The notes under the pieces were generated by a model. That model saw only the letters and a list, made by a program, of their open reading frames with translations, was not told the DNA's origin and did no database searches. A program made the translations under genes and the position numbers. Positions 7,635-15,160 of a stretch of 47,240 nt of DNA are shown here, piece by piece. Origin of the DNA: a virus; IMG/VR virus record IMGVR_UViG_3300000367_000002, positions 1-47,240 of that record; one strand, 5' to 3'. How positions within the stretch are numbered: position 1 is the stretch's first letter; every line of letters starts with the position of its first letter.

Positions 7635-8777
7635 ATGATTCTCAACTTTGTCGCTGCGCTTATGACCCTTGGGGCTAACGCAGCTTTCCGTATCATCAAT
7701 GGGGCACGCCCCCCATCCGATTATCTCCTGGAGCAGTTTCTTCCAGAGGAGAATCGGCCCACTTACCATGCCCAGGGCGGCAACATGGTCATCCGAGCCA
7801 CAATGGCTGGGCTGGTCGGCATGGATTCTTCCTATCCTCCGGGTGGAGCGGCTGAGGCGAGCGACTGGAACGCTCAGACGGCCAAGGTTGCCAATGAGGT
7901 TCCTCTCTCGGAGCATCAGCTTCGGACGCTTCAGGATCTTCTGATGCGGGCTGGGATTCTCGGTGATCAGCTCGCCACCAACGAGAGGCTTGCAGACGAG
8001 GCGCTCAACTTCTTTGAGCTCGTCATCATGCAGCCCCACTTCGACACTGCAGAATGGCTTCGTGGCCAGGCTCTGCAGAATGGTGTGATCGACTGGACCT
8101 TCAACAAGAAGCGTCTGTTCATCGACTACCAGCTTCCCGCAGCCAACTTCCTTCCCGAGCGCACTGTTGCGGGCGGTGAAGCGTATCATCTTCCTGGCTC
8201 GGTGTTCTGGAACGACATTCGCCAGCTTCGTCGGACGCTGCGCGGACAGGTTCGCGCCATTATCGCCCATCCCGACACCATCGATGCTATCCGCTACAAC
8301 CCGGCCAATCAGCTGGCCACGGTTGGTGAGTCGGGCAGCTCAGTGGTGTTCCGTCGCTTTGCCCGCAACTCAGCGGGTGAGGATTTCCCTGGGCAGTTCA
8401 GCGCAGACGCTGCGGATGTGGTGACGTTGGTCGGATATGACCGTGAGGGTGAGGTCATCAATCCGGCCAACCCGGACACCACGCTGATTCTTCCCTTCAT
8501 CAATCGTGGCCATCTCGTGGCCATCGGGAACAACAACGTCCAGGGGTATGTTCCGGGGCGTGGTTCTCAGGGTGAAGATCCTGATGATGCCAACCGTCTC
8601 GGCTACACCCACATCGGCCCCACGGTCGAAGGTGGTGGTCAGATGGGTCGTTGGGGCGACATGTACGTTCCCCAGGAGCGCCCATACCAGCTTCGGGGTC
8701 GTGCCGTCACCAATATCGCTCCGGTTATTGAGGCTCCCCAGAAAATCGCGCGAGCGACCACGGAGCTTCCGGCGTAA
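7635..8777 (+). CDS. Major capsid protein (HK97 fold, lambda gpE-like)
   Basis: A 380-residue protein with the size and order of a lambda gpE-type major capsid protein, following scaffold and decoration-like genes. It begins with a helical N-terminal region (LEQFLPEENRPTYHAQGGNM), then an EVPLSEHQLRTLQDLLMRAG segment and the typical GQVRAIIAHPDTIDAIRYN portion of the A-domain. The C-terminal part (PVIEAPQKIARATTELPA) closes with no cleavable tail. A ribosome site GGGGGAG lies 7-13 bases before ATG 7635. It is followed by a hairpin at 8785-8812. The fold assignment is by recognition of the pattern, not by alignment. Confidence 0.88.
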   Translation: MILNFVAALMTLGANAAFRIINGARPPSDYLLEQFLPEENRPTYHAQGGNMVIRATMAGLVGMDSSYPPGGAAEASDWNAQTAKVANEVPLSEHQLRTLQDLLMRAGILGDQLATNERLADEALNFFELVIMQPHFDTAEWLRGQALQNGVIDWTFNKKRLFIDYQLPAANFLPERTVAGGEAYHLPGSVFWNDIRQLRRTLRGQVRAIIAHPDTIDAIRYNPANQLATVGESGSSVVFRRFARNSAGEDFPGQFSADAADVVTLVGYDREGEVINPANPDTTLILPFINRGHLVAIGNNNVQGYVPGRGSQGEDPDDANRLGYTHIGPTVEGGGQMGRWGDMYVPQERPYQLRGRAVTNIAPVIEAPQKIARATTELPA

Positions 8778-8784
8778 GCAGCGA

Positions 8785-8812
8785 GGGGACACAGCCGTTT
8801 GGGTGTCTCCCC
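8785..8812 (+). terminator. Hairpin after the capsid gene
   Basis: GGGGACAC (8785-8792) pairs with GTGTCTCCCC (8803-8812) with a two-base bulge and a ten-base loop. It lies 7 bases after the capsid stop and 30 bases before the next start. There is no T-run, so it more likely protects or attenuates the abundant capsid transcript than fully ends it. Confidence 0.4.
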
Positions 8813-8841
8813 ACTGATCACCCCTTGATGTGAGGAAGGAT

Positions 8842-9171
8842 ATGGCAGAGGAAATGGTAACTGTGCCCGAGCTCAAAAACAGCGTTGGCCTTCGGGGTGG
8901 CCGGCTGTATGGGCCTGGCCAGGACGTGGAGGTCCCCAAGGCGCTGGCTGAGGCGCTTGGGCTGGCCTATCAGATCAATGTGGAGGACCAGGAGGATCGT
9001 TCTGATAACCTGGAGCCAGCCACCGCAGGTGATTTCGATGGAAGAACGGCTGATCAGCTTGAGGCCGAGTTCAGCGCTGATGAGCTTCGCGAGGAAGCCG
9101 AAAGGCGCGGCCTTGAGGTGAAGAAGGGTGCGAAGAAGGCTGATTACGCGAAGGCACTGGCTTCTTCGTGA
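8842..9171 (+). CDS. Head-tail region protein with C-terminal HeH/SAP-like helix pair
   Basis: A 109-residue protein starting at ATG 8842, chosen over GTG 8830 because GAGGAAGG lies at the right distance. Residues 1-50 are a small β-rich segment (LRGGRLYGPGQDVEVPKALAEAL). The last ~35 residues (ADELREEAERRGLEV, then KKGAKKADYAKALA) resemble the helix-extended-helix (HeH/LEM/SAP-like) motif often found at the C-terminus of small phage proteins after the capsid gene. It may bind DNA or other head-completion proteins. Its stop overlaps the next GTG start. Confidence 0.6.
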   Translation: MAEEMVTVPELKNSVGLRGGRLYGPGQDVEVPKALAEALGLAYQINVEDQEDRSDNLEPATAGDFDGRTADQLEAEFSADELREEAERRGLEVKKGAKKADYAKALASS

Positions 9172-9575
9172 TCACGCCAGCTGATCTCCTTTCACCAGTG
9201 GGGCCGTTGGAGCCTGGCTTTTTGCCCGATACTCCAACGGACCCACTGGTGGATAGGCTTCAAATCTATATCACGGAGGGGGAGCTCAAGGTGCTTTCCT
9301 ATCCTATTGTAGTGGAGGAGCCGGATTCAGCTGTGAAGGCTTGGGCGCTGTATCGGGCGTTTGATGCTGCGTATTTGTTGAAATCCAACCGTCCTGCATC
9401 CTCCTCGATGCAAGACCTGGGTAGTCAGTCCTTCACCGAGGGTCAGATCAAAGCCTTCCAGGACAAGGCGCTGGACTATCTCCAAGCCTTCCACCTTATT
9501 ATCCCAGAAACCGCTTCCGTACAATCTGATCGCTTTACGGGGACCATAGCGGTGCCTAAAACAAGGCACTGGTAA
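9168..9575 (+). CDS. Head-tail connector (adaptor-like) protein
   Basis: A 135-residue mostly helical protein with GTG start at 9168 overlapping the previous stop (GTGA). Segments DRLQIYITEGELKVLSYP and SAVKAWALYRAFDAAYLLKS resemble the helical bundle of gp6/gp15-type adaptors that extend the portal ring. It is followed by stopper-, gp10-like and terminator-like genes in the canonical connector order. The call is mainly from synteny, size and helix content. Confidence 0.6.
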   Translation: MITPADLLSPVGPLEPGFLPDTPTDPLVDRLQIYITEGELKVLSYPIVVEEPDSAVKAWALYRAFDAAYLLKSNRPASSSMQDLGSQSFTEGQIKAFQDKALDYLQAFHLIIPETASVQSDRFTGTIAVPKTRHW

Positions 9576-9578
9576 GAG

Positions 9579-9989
9579 ATGTCTGGAGAATCCTTCGTTA
9601 CCCCAGAGATGCTGCAAACCTTCACAGACATGTCTGTGGGGGCAATGCCCGATACTGCAGCACTCCATATTCCAGGGGAATGGGTTGACGAGGGTGGAGG
9701 TTCAGGTTATCGGGGAGAAGGCACAACGGTGACCTTCTCTTGCAGGATCGTCGCCATGTCCACCAAAGAGGATCTCAGGGAGTTTTACTCTGCGGGCAAG
9801 ATGGATGTGTCGAATATCGTCTCAATGTACTGTCCTCTCCCGAATGACCAAATCACCCCAGACTCGATTATCACAGTAGTCTCCGGGAGGCACAATGTCT
9901 CGACAACCTATGAGGTTGCCGGCCTCCCGCCTCTCAGCAGTTACGCTGTTCATCGACAGGTTCTGCTAAGGAGGATTGTAAGTGGCTAG
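9579..9989 (+). CDS. Head-tail stopper-like protein
   Basis: A 136-residue β-rich protein. The central part (GEGTTVTFSCRIVAMSTKED, then ITVVSGRHNVSTTYEV) fits the small β-barrel of head-completion stopper proteins, which close the portal channel after packaging. It lies between the adaptor-like and the HK97 gp10-like genes, which is the expected position. It overlaps the next gene by 8 bases. No catalytic motif is present. Confidence 0.55.
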   Translation: MSGESFVTPEMLQTFTDMSVGAMPDTAALHIPGEWVDEGGGSGYRGEGTTVTFSCRIVAMSTKEDLREFYSAGKMDVSNIVSMYCPLPNDQITPDSIITVVSGRHNVSTTYEVAGLPPLSSYAVHRQVLLRRIVSG

Positions 9990-10407
9990 AAAACATGGAA
10001 GGATGAGGCAGAAGCACAATGTGAGATTGTCCATAGAAGGGCAATCCGCAATTGTGGCCAACTTCTACCGAATGAACGAGCGAATCGTGGAGGAGATGCG
10101 CGTGGCCACCCGTAGGTCGGGACAACAGACACGCGACCTGGCTGTACAACTTGCGCCCAAGGAGACTGGGTACATGGCCAGGAATATCAAAGTTTCCTAC
10201 ACCAAGGATGAAGTTGGGTTCGATGTGTATTGTGATCCCAATGACTATCTCCCCCACAATTTGCCCTTTTACCCATTTTACCAAGAGTTGGGCACATCAA
10301 GGATGGAAGCCCAACCGTTTCTTCGCCCTGCATTTGAAGCCATGTCTCCCCACTACAGGGCTGATATTAGCGTGGCGATCAAGAAAGCCCTGAGGAAGGG
10401 GATATGA
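9982..10407 (+). CDS. HK97 gp10-like head-tail / tail-completion protein
   Basis: A 141-residue protein with the HK97 gp10 family signature: LAPKETGYMARNIKV in the centre and FYQELGTSRMEAQPFLRPAF near the C-terminus. Members of this family join heads to tails in long-tailed phages. The GTG start at 9982 is supported by AAGGAGG seven bases upstream, inside the previous gene. The last bases overlap the next start (ATGA). Confidence 0.85.
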   Translation: MARKHGRMRQKHNVRLSIEGQSAIVANFYRMNERIVEEMRVATRRSGQQTRDLAVQLAPKETGYMARNIKVSYTKDEVGFDVYCDPNDYLPHNLPFYPFYQELGTSRMEAQPFLRPAFEAMSPHYRADISVAIKKALRKGI

Positions 10408-10817
10408 GCGCCTGGTATGTGAAGAAAGTCATTATGGATTTTCTCAATGCAGACAGCGTTCTCCCGCCAATTTATGATCGAGTTGATGCTAATGCCCCGA
10501 AACCATATGGCACTTTCGGCCCTCCGGTTGAGAGCGCGAGGGGGCGCTTGGGGAAGCCTCCAGCATCAACTCATAGCATTGAGATAAATTGGTGGGGCCT
10601 GGATACCGAGGTGGTTTCTGGGATTGAGAGGAGACGTGGTGATTCTCAGGTCGGGAACATGGCCGCTCGGGCAAGGGACATCCTTCACGGGAATTTGATT
10701 GAAATTCCTGGGGCCACTGAGATGATACTTCTTCGCTGGGAGCAGGACACCTATATCCCAGAGATTGAAAGGAATCTACGCAGGGTCAGACAACTTTACC
10801 GAGTGAACACAAGATGA
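10404..10817 (+). CDS. Tail terminator-like protein
   Basis: A 137-residue protein of the size of siphophage tail terminators (lambda gpU, SPP1 gp17 and DUF3168 types), which cap the tail tube and receive the head. The β/α pattern (PKPYGTFGPPVES, then STHSIEINWWGLDTEVVSG and a long helix) and the ILLRWEQDTYIPE strand near the end fit this fold. It directly follows the gp10-like gene and precedes the tail tube gene. Inferred from order and pattern. Confidence 0.65.
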   Translation: MSAWYVKKVIMDFLNADSVLPPIYDRVDANAPKPYGTFGPPVESARGRLGKPPASTHSIEINWWGLDTEVVSGIERRRGDSQVGNMAARARDILHGNLIEIPGATEMILLRWEQDTYIPEIERNLRRVRQLYRVNTR

Positions 10818-11068
10818 AATTGGACCCTGCCTCAATTGCAAGCAAGCTGTTGGCCGTTCGTTCCCAGGCATTGGCCACAATGTCTCTGGTTGATGATTTG
10901 CTCAGGGAGCTTCAACCGGCTGTGGAGGAGGGGACTAGCAGGAAAACATTTGGAGGGAAAAGTGGAAAAAAAGATAGACATTCCTCCTTCGCTCCGTCGG
11001 AGGATGGAAGCCCGCCAAGCAGCGTCCGGCCAGATGTCGATGTCGGACCTTCAAAAGGTGGTCAGTGA
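10814..11068 (+). CDS. Small helical protein, C-terminus overlapping the next gene
   Basis: An 84-residue protein starting at ATG 10814, overlapping the previous stop by 4 bases. Residues 1-40 are a clear helix (ASKLLAVRSQALATMSLVDD). From about residue 48 on the sequence is low-complexity, rich in Ser, Pro, Gly and Lys, and is read in a frame overlapping the next gene by 107 bases. Short helical proteins of this kind often lie before the tail tube gene. The odd C-terminus may mean that the true product continues in the other frame (see the findings). Confidence 0.5.
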   Translation: MKLDPASIASKLLAVRSQALATMSLVDDLLRELQPAVEEGTSRKTFGGKSGKKDRHSSFAPSEDGSPPSSVRPDVDVGPSKGGQ

Positions 11069-11165
11069 GGCAGAGGTAAAGCCCAAGGGGCGCACCAAGA
11101 AGGATCTTCAAGAGGCTGTTTACGATGCAGCTGTGCCGGACGTCACCAATACCAAAAAGGAGTGA
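10962..11165 (+). CDS. Small basic protein before the tail tube gene
   Basis: A 67-residue protein. I place the start at GTG 10962, with TGGAGGG four bases upstream. It is charged and helical (PPSLRRRMEARQAASGQMSM, then SDLQKVVSEAEVKPKGRTKK). It ends three bases before the tail tube start. The strong amphipathic character and natural composition over its whole length make this the genuine frame here, and the overlapping frame of the previous gene less so. The function is unknown. Confidence 0.55.
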   Translation: MEKKIDIPPSLRRRMEARQAASGQMSMSDLQKVVSEAEVKPKGRTKKDLQEAVYDAAVPDVTNTKKE

Positions 11166-11168
11166 GAA

Positions 11169-11597
11169 ATGCCACTCGACGTTGAGAATGTCTTGGTACA
11201 GGTGGGCGAGGACCAGGCAGGTCCATTCGCCACCATCGAAGACATTGAGAGCTATGATGCGACCCATGGGACCGAGGCTCCCGCTCGGCGTCGTGTCTTT
11301 GGCAGGCCCAACCCATACTTCCGCGCAGGACCGGATACGGACACGTATGACCTGAGTGGGCTGCTGAACCTGGAAGATACGGCTGGGCAGAATCCTCTCC
11401 GCAACAGTCGCGATGCGCGCGTGACTGTTTGGCTCCGGGTTCTCCCCATGGGGATGGATACTGGAGCGCTGGGATACCTCCAGGAGTGCAATGTGACCGA
11501 GTACACCGACAATGCGGATGCGGATGCCGAGTATGTCGAGTGTTCCTTTTCCCTGGAAGGGGTTGGCCCGAAGATCGACATCACAATGCCCGCATAA
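11169..11597 (+). CDS. Major tail (tube) protein
   Basis: A 142-residue protein in the position of the siphophage major tail protein. It has Asp/Glu-rich β segments (ENVLVQVGEDQAGPFATIED), a disordered region around 45-70 and a final β part (LQECNVTEYTDNADADAEYV). It lacks the large extra domains of some tail tube proteins. AAGGAG is followed by ATG 11169. It is the last gene before a promoter/hairpin pair and the tail chaperones, consistent with high expression. Confidence 0.75.
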   Translation: MPLDVENVLVQVGEDQAGPFATIEDIESYDATHGTEAPARRRVFGRPNPYFRAGPDTDTYDLSGLLNLEDTAGQNPLRNSRDARVTVWLRVLPMGMDTGALGYLQECNVTEYTDNADADAEYVECSFSLEGVGPKIDITMPA

Positions 11598-11607
11598 GGG
11601 GCAGACC

Positions 11608-11636
11608 TTGTTTATTGTGCATTCGACTACTATAAT
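11608..11636 (+). promoter_or_regulatory. Candidate sigma70-type promoter before the tail chaperone genes
   Basis: TTGTTT (11608-11613), 17 bases, then a perfect TATAAT (11631-11636). Transcription would begin near 11643, inside the hairpin at 11638-11669. It is in the gap after the tail tube gene and reads toward the tail chaperones and tape measure. This is the best sigma70 match I found in the window. Confidence 0.55.
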
Positions 11637-11637
11637 T

Positions 11638-11669
11638 GGGCAGGTATAGACAAGGCTCTATACCTGCCC
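11638..11669 (+). terminator. Perfect 12-bp hairpin after the tail tube gene
   Basis: GGGCAGGTATAG (11638-11649) and CTATACCTGCCC (11658-11669) form a perfect stem with an 8-base loop. No T-run follows. It begins two bases after the TATAAT box. It may be the 5' stem of the downstream mRNA or the 3' stem protecting the tail tube mRNA, rather than a classical terminator. Confidence 0.5.
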
Positions 11670-11695
11670 ATCACCAAGCTCAAGGAGCTACAGCA

Positions 11696-12163
11696 ATGCC
11701 CGAGGACTACAGCCAGTTTCTCTCCCTGGACGAAATCGTTGATATTGATGATTATGTCTACGATATTGTCGAAATCCCCGAATGGCCCAAGAACGGCAAG
11801 CCGGGCAAGCTCATGGTGAGGAACGCAACCTCGCTGGAGAGGGACAAGTGGGAGCGAACGGTTCAGGGCCTGGACAGCGACAACAAGCGCAAGGGCAATA
11901 ACAAGAGCAACGCGGCTGTTGTAAAACAGACCAAGGAGGCCAGTCGAGCGCTCCTGATCTCAATGTGCACAGTCAATCCCATCACCAAAGAGCGTATCTT
12001 CCGGGATACGACAGCGGTGCTTCAACTGGCTCGCAAGAACAGTGGGCCGATTGGGCGGCTGTTCAATCGTATCATTGAGCTTTCGGATGTCTCCGAGGAG
12101 GATCTCAAGGAGATGGAGCTTGAGTTTGAGGAAAACCCTACCGAGCTTTCTGCTATCGACTAG
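11696..12163 (+). CDS. Tail assembly chaperone (G-type)
   Basis: A 155-residue protein starting at ATG 11696 with CAAGGAG 8-14 bases upstream. Tail assembly chaperones bind the tape measure protein and guide tube polymerisation. The sequence is typical: an acidic start (FLSLDEIVDIDDYVYDIVEI), a helix near TSLERDKWERTVQG, and a C-terminal RIIELSDVSEEDLKEMELEF. Like lambda G it lies immediately before the tape measure gene, with a second frame (-1) continuing past its stop to 12321. The combination of position and an overlapping T-like frame makes this assignment strong. Confidence 0.85.
   Translation: MPEDYSQFLSLDEIVDIDDYVYDIVEIPEWPKNGKPGKLMVRNATSLERDKWERTVQGLDSDNKRKGNNKSNAAVVKQTKEASRALLISMCTVNPITKERIFRDTTAVLQLARKNSGPIGRLFNRIIELSDVSEEDLKEMELEFEENPTELSAID
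12130..12136 (+). other. Candidate -1 ribosomal slippery heptamer GGAAAAC
   Basis: In the chaperone frame the codons read G-GAA-AAC. A -1 slip places AAC onto AAA and GAA onto GGA. The -1 frame has stop codons at 12121-12123 and 12127-12129, so any productive shift must occur between 12130 and the chaperone stop at 12161. This heptamer is the only X-XXY-YYZ-like sequence I see there. The A-site match is good and the P-site match imperfect, so another slip site (for example around GAGCTTTCT) is possible. Confidence 0.5.
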
Positions 12164-12321
12164 CCAAGGAGTTTGGTCGCGTTGATGCAGAAAGGATGAT
12201 GTCGGAGGTTTCCATAAGACAGGTTATGAGATGGGTAGCGTTTGAGACGTACTGTGAAAATCATAAAACCAAGGATGAGCAAAAGCTCAAATTTGGTAAA
12301 ATGAAACGAAAGAGAAGATGA
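12130..12321 (+). CDS. T-type extension of the tail assembly chaperone, made by -1 frameshift
   Basis: From about 12133 the -1 frame reads PYRAFCYRLAKEFGRVDAER and then MMSEVSIRQVMRWVAFETYC, ending in a basic tail at TGA 12319-12321, which overlaps the tape measure ATG. The YRLAKEFGR ... VMRWVAFE pattern is the familiar C-terminal domain of G-T fusion chaperones, which binds the tail tube protein. The fusion product would be about 208 residues. There is no good independent start with a ribosome site in this frame, which supports synthesis by frameshift as in lambda and most long-tailed phages. Confidence 0.75.
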   Translation, partial: GKPYRAFCYRLAKEFGRVDAERMMSEVSIRQVMRWVAFETYCENHKTKDEQKLKFGKMKRKRR

Positions 12322-14819
12322 CTCTAGGTCGGCTTCTAATCAAAATTGGGGCAGATTCTTCCGAGCTTGAAAGGGCTTTGGATAAGTCACTGGAGAAGTT
12401 TGATAACTTCTCCAGTGCCATCAATCGTGTCGGAACGCGACTGACCCTGGGGCTGACGTTGCCCTTGGCCGGCCTGGCCACGGTAGGTATCCGGAGCGCC
12501 CAGCAGCTGGAAACCTTTGCATCCTCCCTACGGGTGCTTATTGGTGATGTTGAGCGAGCCAACGCTGTATTCGATGAGCTATACCAATTCTCAGCAGGAT
12601 CACCATTCGATTGGAAATCCCTGTCCAATGCTACTCGGCTGTTGGCTGCGTTTGGCACCGAGGCCGAGGAAATTGTGCCTACGCTGAGAAGGGTTGGGGA
12701 TATTGCTGCCGGCGTGGACATGAATATTGCGGACTTGGCCGAATCCTACGGTAAGGCCAAGGTGCAGGGGCGCTTGATGGGACAGGACCTGAACCGCTTC
12801 ACTGGACAGGGCATCCCTCTTATCCAAGAGTTTGCAAAACAGTTTGGGATCGCTGAGTCTGAGGTCCGGGAAATGGCTGCTTCCGGGGCCATCAGCTTCG
12901 CCAATCTTGAACAAGCGTTCATCTCTCTAACCTCTGAAGGCGGCAAATTCTTCCGTCTCACTGAGGAGTTGGCCGGGACATCAGCCGGAAAGCTGAATCA
13001 GCTGAAGGATGAGTTTGAACAGGTCACCGACATTATCGGCGCTCGTCTCCTCCCGGTTTTCGACAAGCTGGTGGTTGCGGCCAAGGATGCGACGAAATGG
13101 TTTGTGGAGCTGGATGAAGAAACCCAGAATGCCATTGTGGCCTTTGGCGTGGCCTTGGCAATCATTGGGCCGCTGACCCTGGCGATTGGGGGATTGGCCA
13201 CCGCGATTGGGTTCCTGAAGATAGCCATTGGGGCCAGCCTTCTTCCTGCCTTGGTTGGTGGCGGTGCGTTACTCGCTGCCCTTCTCGTCCTGTCCCAGAG
13301 GTTCATCAAGAACCAACTCGATGCAGCCGGGGCAGCTGATAGCGTGGACAACTACACTAACAGCCTGAAGGGGCTGAATCGCGAACAGCTCATGGCCGCG
13401 ACCTTGGCCAACAGCATGCGAATTGATGCCCTTCGTCAAATGCCTCAAACCTCCTTCGTCAAGGATGCGATTGCCGGAGCCAAGGAGGAGGGGCTGAAGT
13501 TGGCGGCTGCGTACAATGCGATGATCCCGCCCTCAGAGACGGTGGCCGAGAACGCCAGCACAACCGCCAATGAGCTGGCCAAGATAATCACCCCTCTGGA
13601 GCGAGCCTACGAGGAAGCCAGTCGGCTTGGCATGGCCCTCCAGGTGTTTGAGGACTCCCCAGCCCGATTCGCAGAGGCCCAGCGGCGAGCCATGACCCTC
13701 CTTCAACAGACGGTTGACCTGGCTGATCAGCTTCCTGACTTCTCCATGGAGGGGCTTGAATTCAGGGGAATCGCCAAGAGGATGGGCGAGGCCATCTTTG
13801 CTGAGCTCCGGGACATGCCGGCCCCAGATGTAACAGTGCCGGTGAACCTGGTTACAGAAGGCATGGACCTCTCCTTGAAGGATCTGCCGGATTATGACAG
13901 GTTCACAACAGACCAGCTTCGGGCAATGTGGGCACAGACAGAAGCCTATCGCCGCACAGTCAGTGATCTTCAGTACTTTGGTAATGAGATGAGGATTCGG
14001 GCTGAACAGCTGAAGAATGAGTTTACTGATCCGGGCACAACCGCGGAAGTTGGCCTTCAAATGGCGGGACAGTCCGCGCTCCAGCTGGCCGCTGCATTGG
14101 GGCCGCTCGGGATAATCGCCCACTTCCTGTCCACGGTGATGGAGGGGTTGTGGCCGGTGGTGGATGCCCTTCTTTATCCAATCACACTGTTGGCCGAAGC
14201 GCTTCTCCCGGCACTGACCTCAGTCATGGCCATTCTTTTCCCGGTTATCAAGGGAGTGGCGATTGTGCTGACTATCTTCGGCCAGTTGATCTTCACCGTC
14301 ATGGGAGGAATCGCCAATGCTGTTGGATCGTTGATCCACGCTATTGGGACCTTCATCAAGAGAATCATTCGCACAGATCTTGGCTTGCAATCCCTTGGGA
14401 ACGCAATCAAAGATGTGGGGAATGGATATAAGGAGACGGCTGAGGCGCTGGCCGAGGCGAGGCGGGACCTGTGGAATATGGATTTCGACACCGCCATGGA
14501 GCGGACCGCCAATAACATGGAAAAGCTGAACAGCGCTGTTATCGGTGCTGTTCATGGATTCAAGACCGCTGGCCTTGCCCACCGAGCAGCCAACCCGCTC
14601 CACTCTCCCTCTCCAACTGCGAAATCAGGTGGCGAGGCACAAGATGCTAAGGTTATCATCCAGGGGGCCACATTTGCCCCAACCATCACAATCCAAGGAT
14701 CTGGCGATGGGTCTGAAACCTATGGCCAGCTTTATGAAGAGATTGAGCGCTTGACCAGGGGGAGAGGCCCCAGCGATCCCTCGCGCCTATTCTTTGAATC
14801 GCTTCCGGTGCCTGTATAA
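12318..14819 (+). CDS. Tape measure protein
   Basis: An 833-residue protein that sets tail length and is ejected with the DNA. The N-terminal ~220 residues carry the tape-measure domain pattern: LASSLRVL-like segment (QLETFASSLRVLIGDVERAN), SPFDWKSLSNATRLLAAFG and LNRFTGQGIPLIQEFAKQFG. Hydrophobic Ala/Leu/Ile stretches near 275-325 and 585-680 (ALLYPITLLAEALLPALTSV-like and GVAIVLTIFGQLIFTVMGGI) could cross a membrane during DNA entry. If about 1.5 Å of tail corresponds to one residue, as known for other siphophages, the tail would be around 120-125 nm. The start overlaps the T-frame stop. Confidence 0.93.
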   Translation: MTLGRLLIKIGADSSELERALDKSLEKFDNFSSAINRVGTRLTLGLTLPLAGLATVGIRSAQQLETFASSLRVLIGDVERANAVFDELYQFSAGSPFDWKSLSNATRLLAAFGTEAEEIVPTLRRVGDIAAGVDMNIADLAESYGKAKVQGRLMGQDLNRFTGQGIPLIQEFAKQFGIAESEVREMAASGAISFANLEQAFISLTSEGGKFFRLTEELAGTSAGKLNQLKDEFEQVTDIIGARLLPVFDKLVVAAKDATKWFVELDEETQNAIVAFGVALAIIGPLTLAIGGLATAIGFLKIAIGASLLPALVGGGALLAALLVLSQRFIKNQLDAAGAADSVDNYTNSLKGLNREQLMAATLANSMRIDALRQMPQTSFVKDAIAGAKEEGLKLAAAYNAMIPPSETVAENASTTANELAKIITPLERAYEEASRLGMALQVFEDSPARFAEAQRRAMTLLQQTVDLADQLPDFSMEGLEFRGIAKRMGEAIFAELRDMPAPDVTVPVNLVTEGMDLSLKDLPDYDRFTTDQLRAMWAQTEAYRRTVSDLQYFGNEMRIRAEQLKNEFTDPGTTAEVGLQMAGQSALQLAAALGPLGIIAHFLSTVMEGLWPVVDALLYPITLLAEALLPALTSVMAILFPVIKGVAIVLTIFGQLIFTVMGGIANAVGSLIHAIGTFIKRIIRTDLGLQSLGNAIKDVGNGYKETAEALAEARRDLWNMDFDTAMERTANNMEKLNSAVIGAVHGFKTAGLAHRAANPLHSPSPTAKSGGEAQDAKVIIQGATFAPTITIQGSGDGSETYGQLYEEIERLTRGRGPSDPSRLFFESLPVPV

Positions 14820-15160
14820 TGGATTTCATCATTGTTGATGGCAACCTGGTCTTGAACGTTGTAGGGATCATTGAGATTGATTCTGATATGATTGGGGACG
14901 AAACCCGGAGCGACAGCGGCCAACTTCGTGCCTCTATACGGGCAGAGAAACGTCGTTGGGTCATGACGCTGTTAGAAATGACTGAAGCTGAACTTGCTAC
15001 TATTAGACAGCGCTTCCAGTACGGGAACCATGTTATGGTCTCGGGGAGCGCTTTCAATGGGGCTTCCATATCTGTTCGTGGAAGGCTGAGCGATATGGGA
15101 TATGAGTGGACTGAGAATGGACACCTTCGTACTGCACGCTTGGATCTGGTACAAGTATGA
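14819..15160 (+). CDS. Minor tail protein
   Basis: A 113-residue β-rich protein sharing its first base with the tape measure stop (TAATG) and overlapping the next gene by 4 bases. It sits where distal-tail or minor tail proteins are encoded, between tape measure and hub. Segments such as RSDSGQLRASIRAEKRRWVM and VMVSGSAFNGASISVRGRLS suggest a small β-sandwich like the N-terminal half of Dit/gpM-type proteins. The specific role is not clear. Confidence 0.6.
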   Translation: MDFIIVDGNLVLNVVGIIEIDSDMIGDETRSDSGQLRASIRAEKRRWVMTLLEMTEAELATIRQRFQYGNHVMVSGSAFNGASISVRGRLSDMGYEWTENGHLRTARLDLVQV

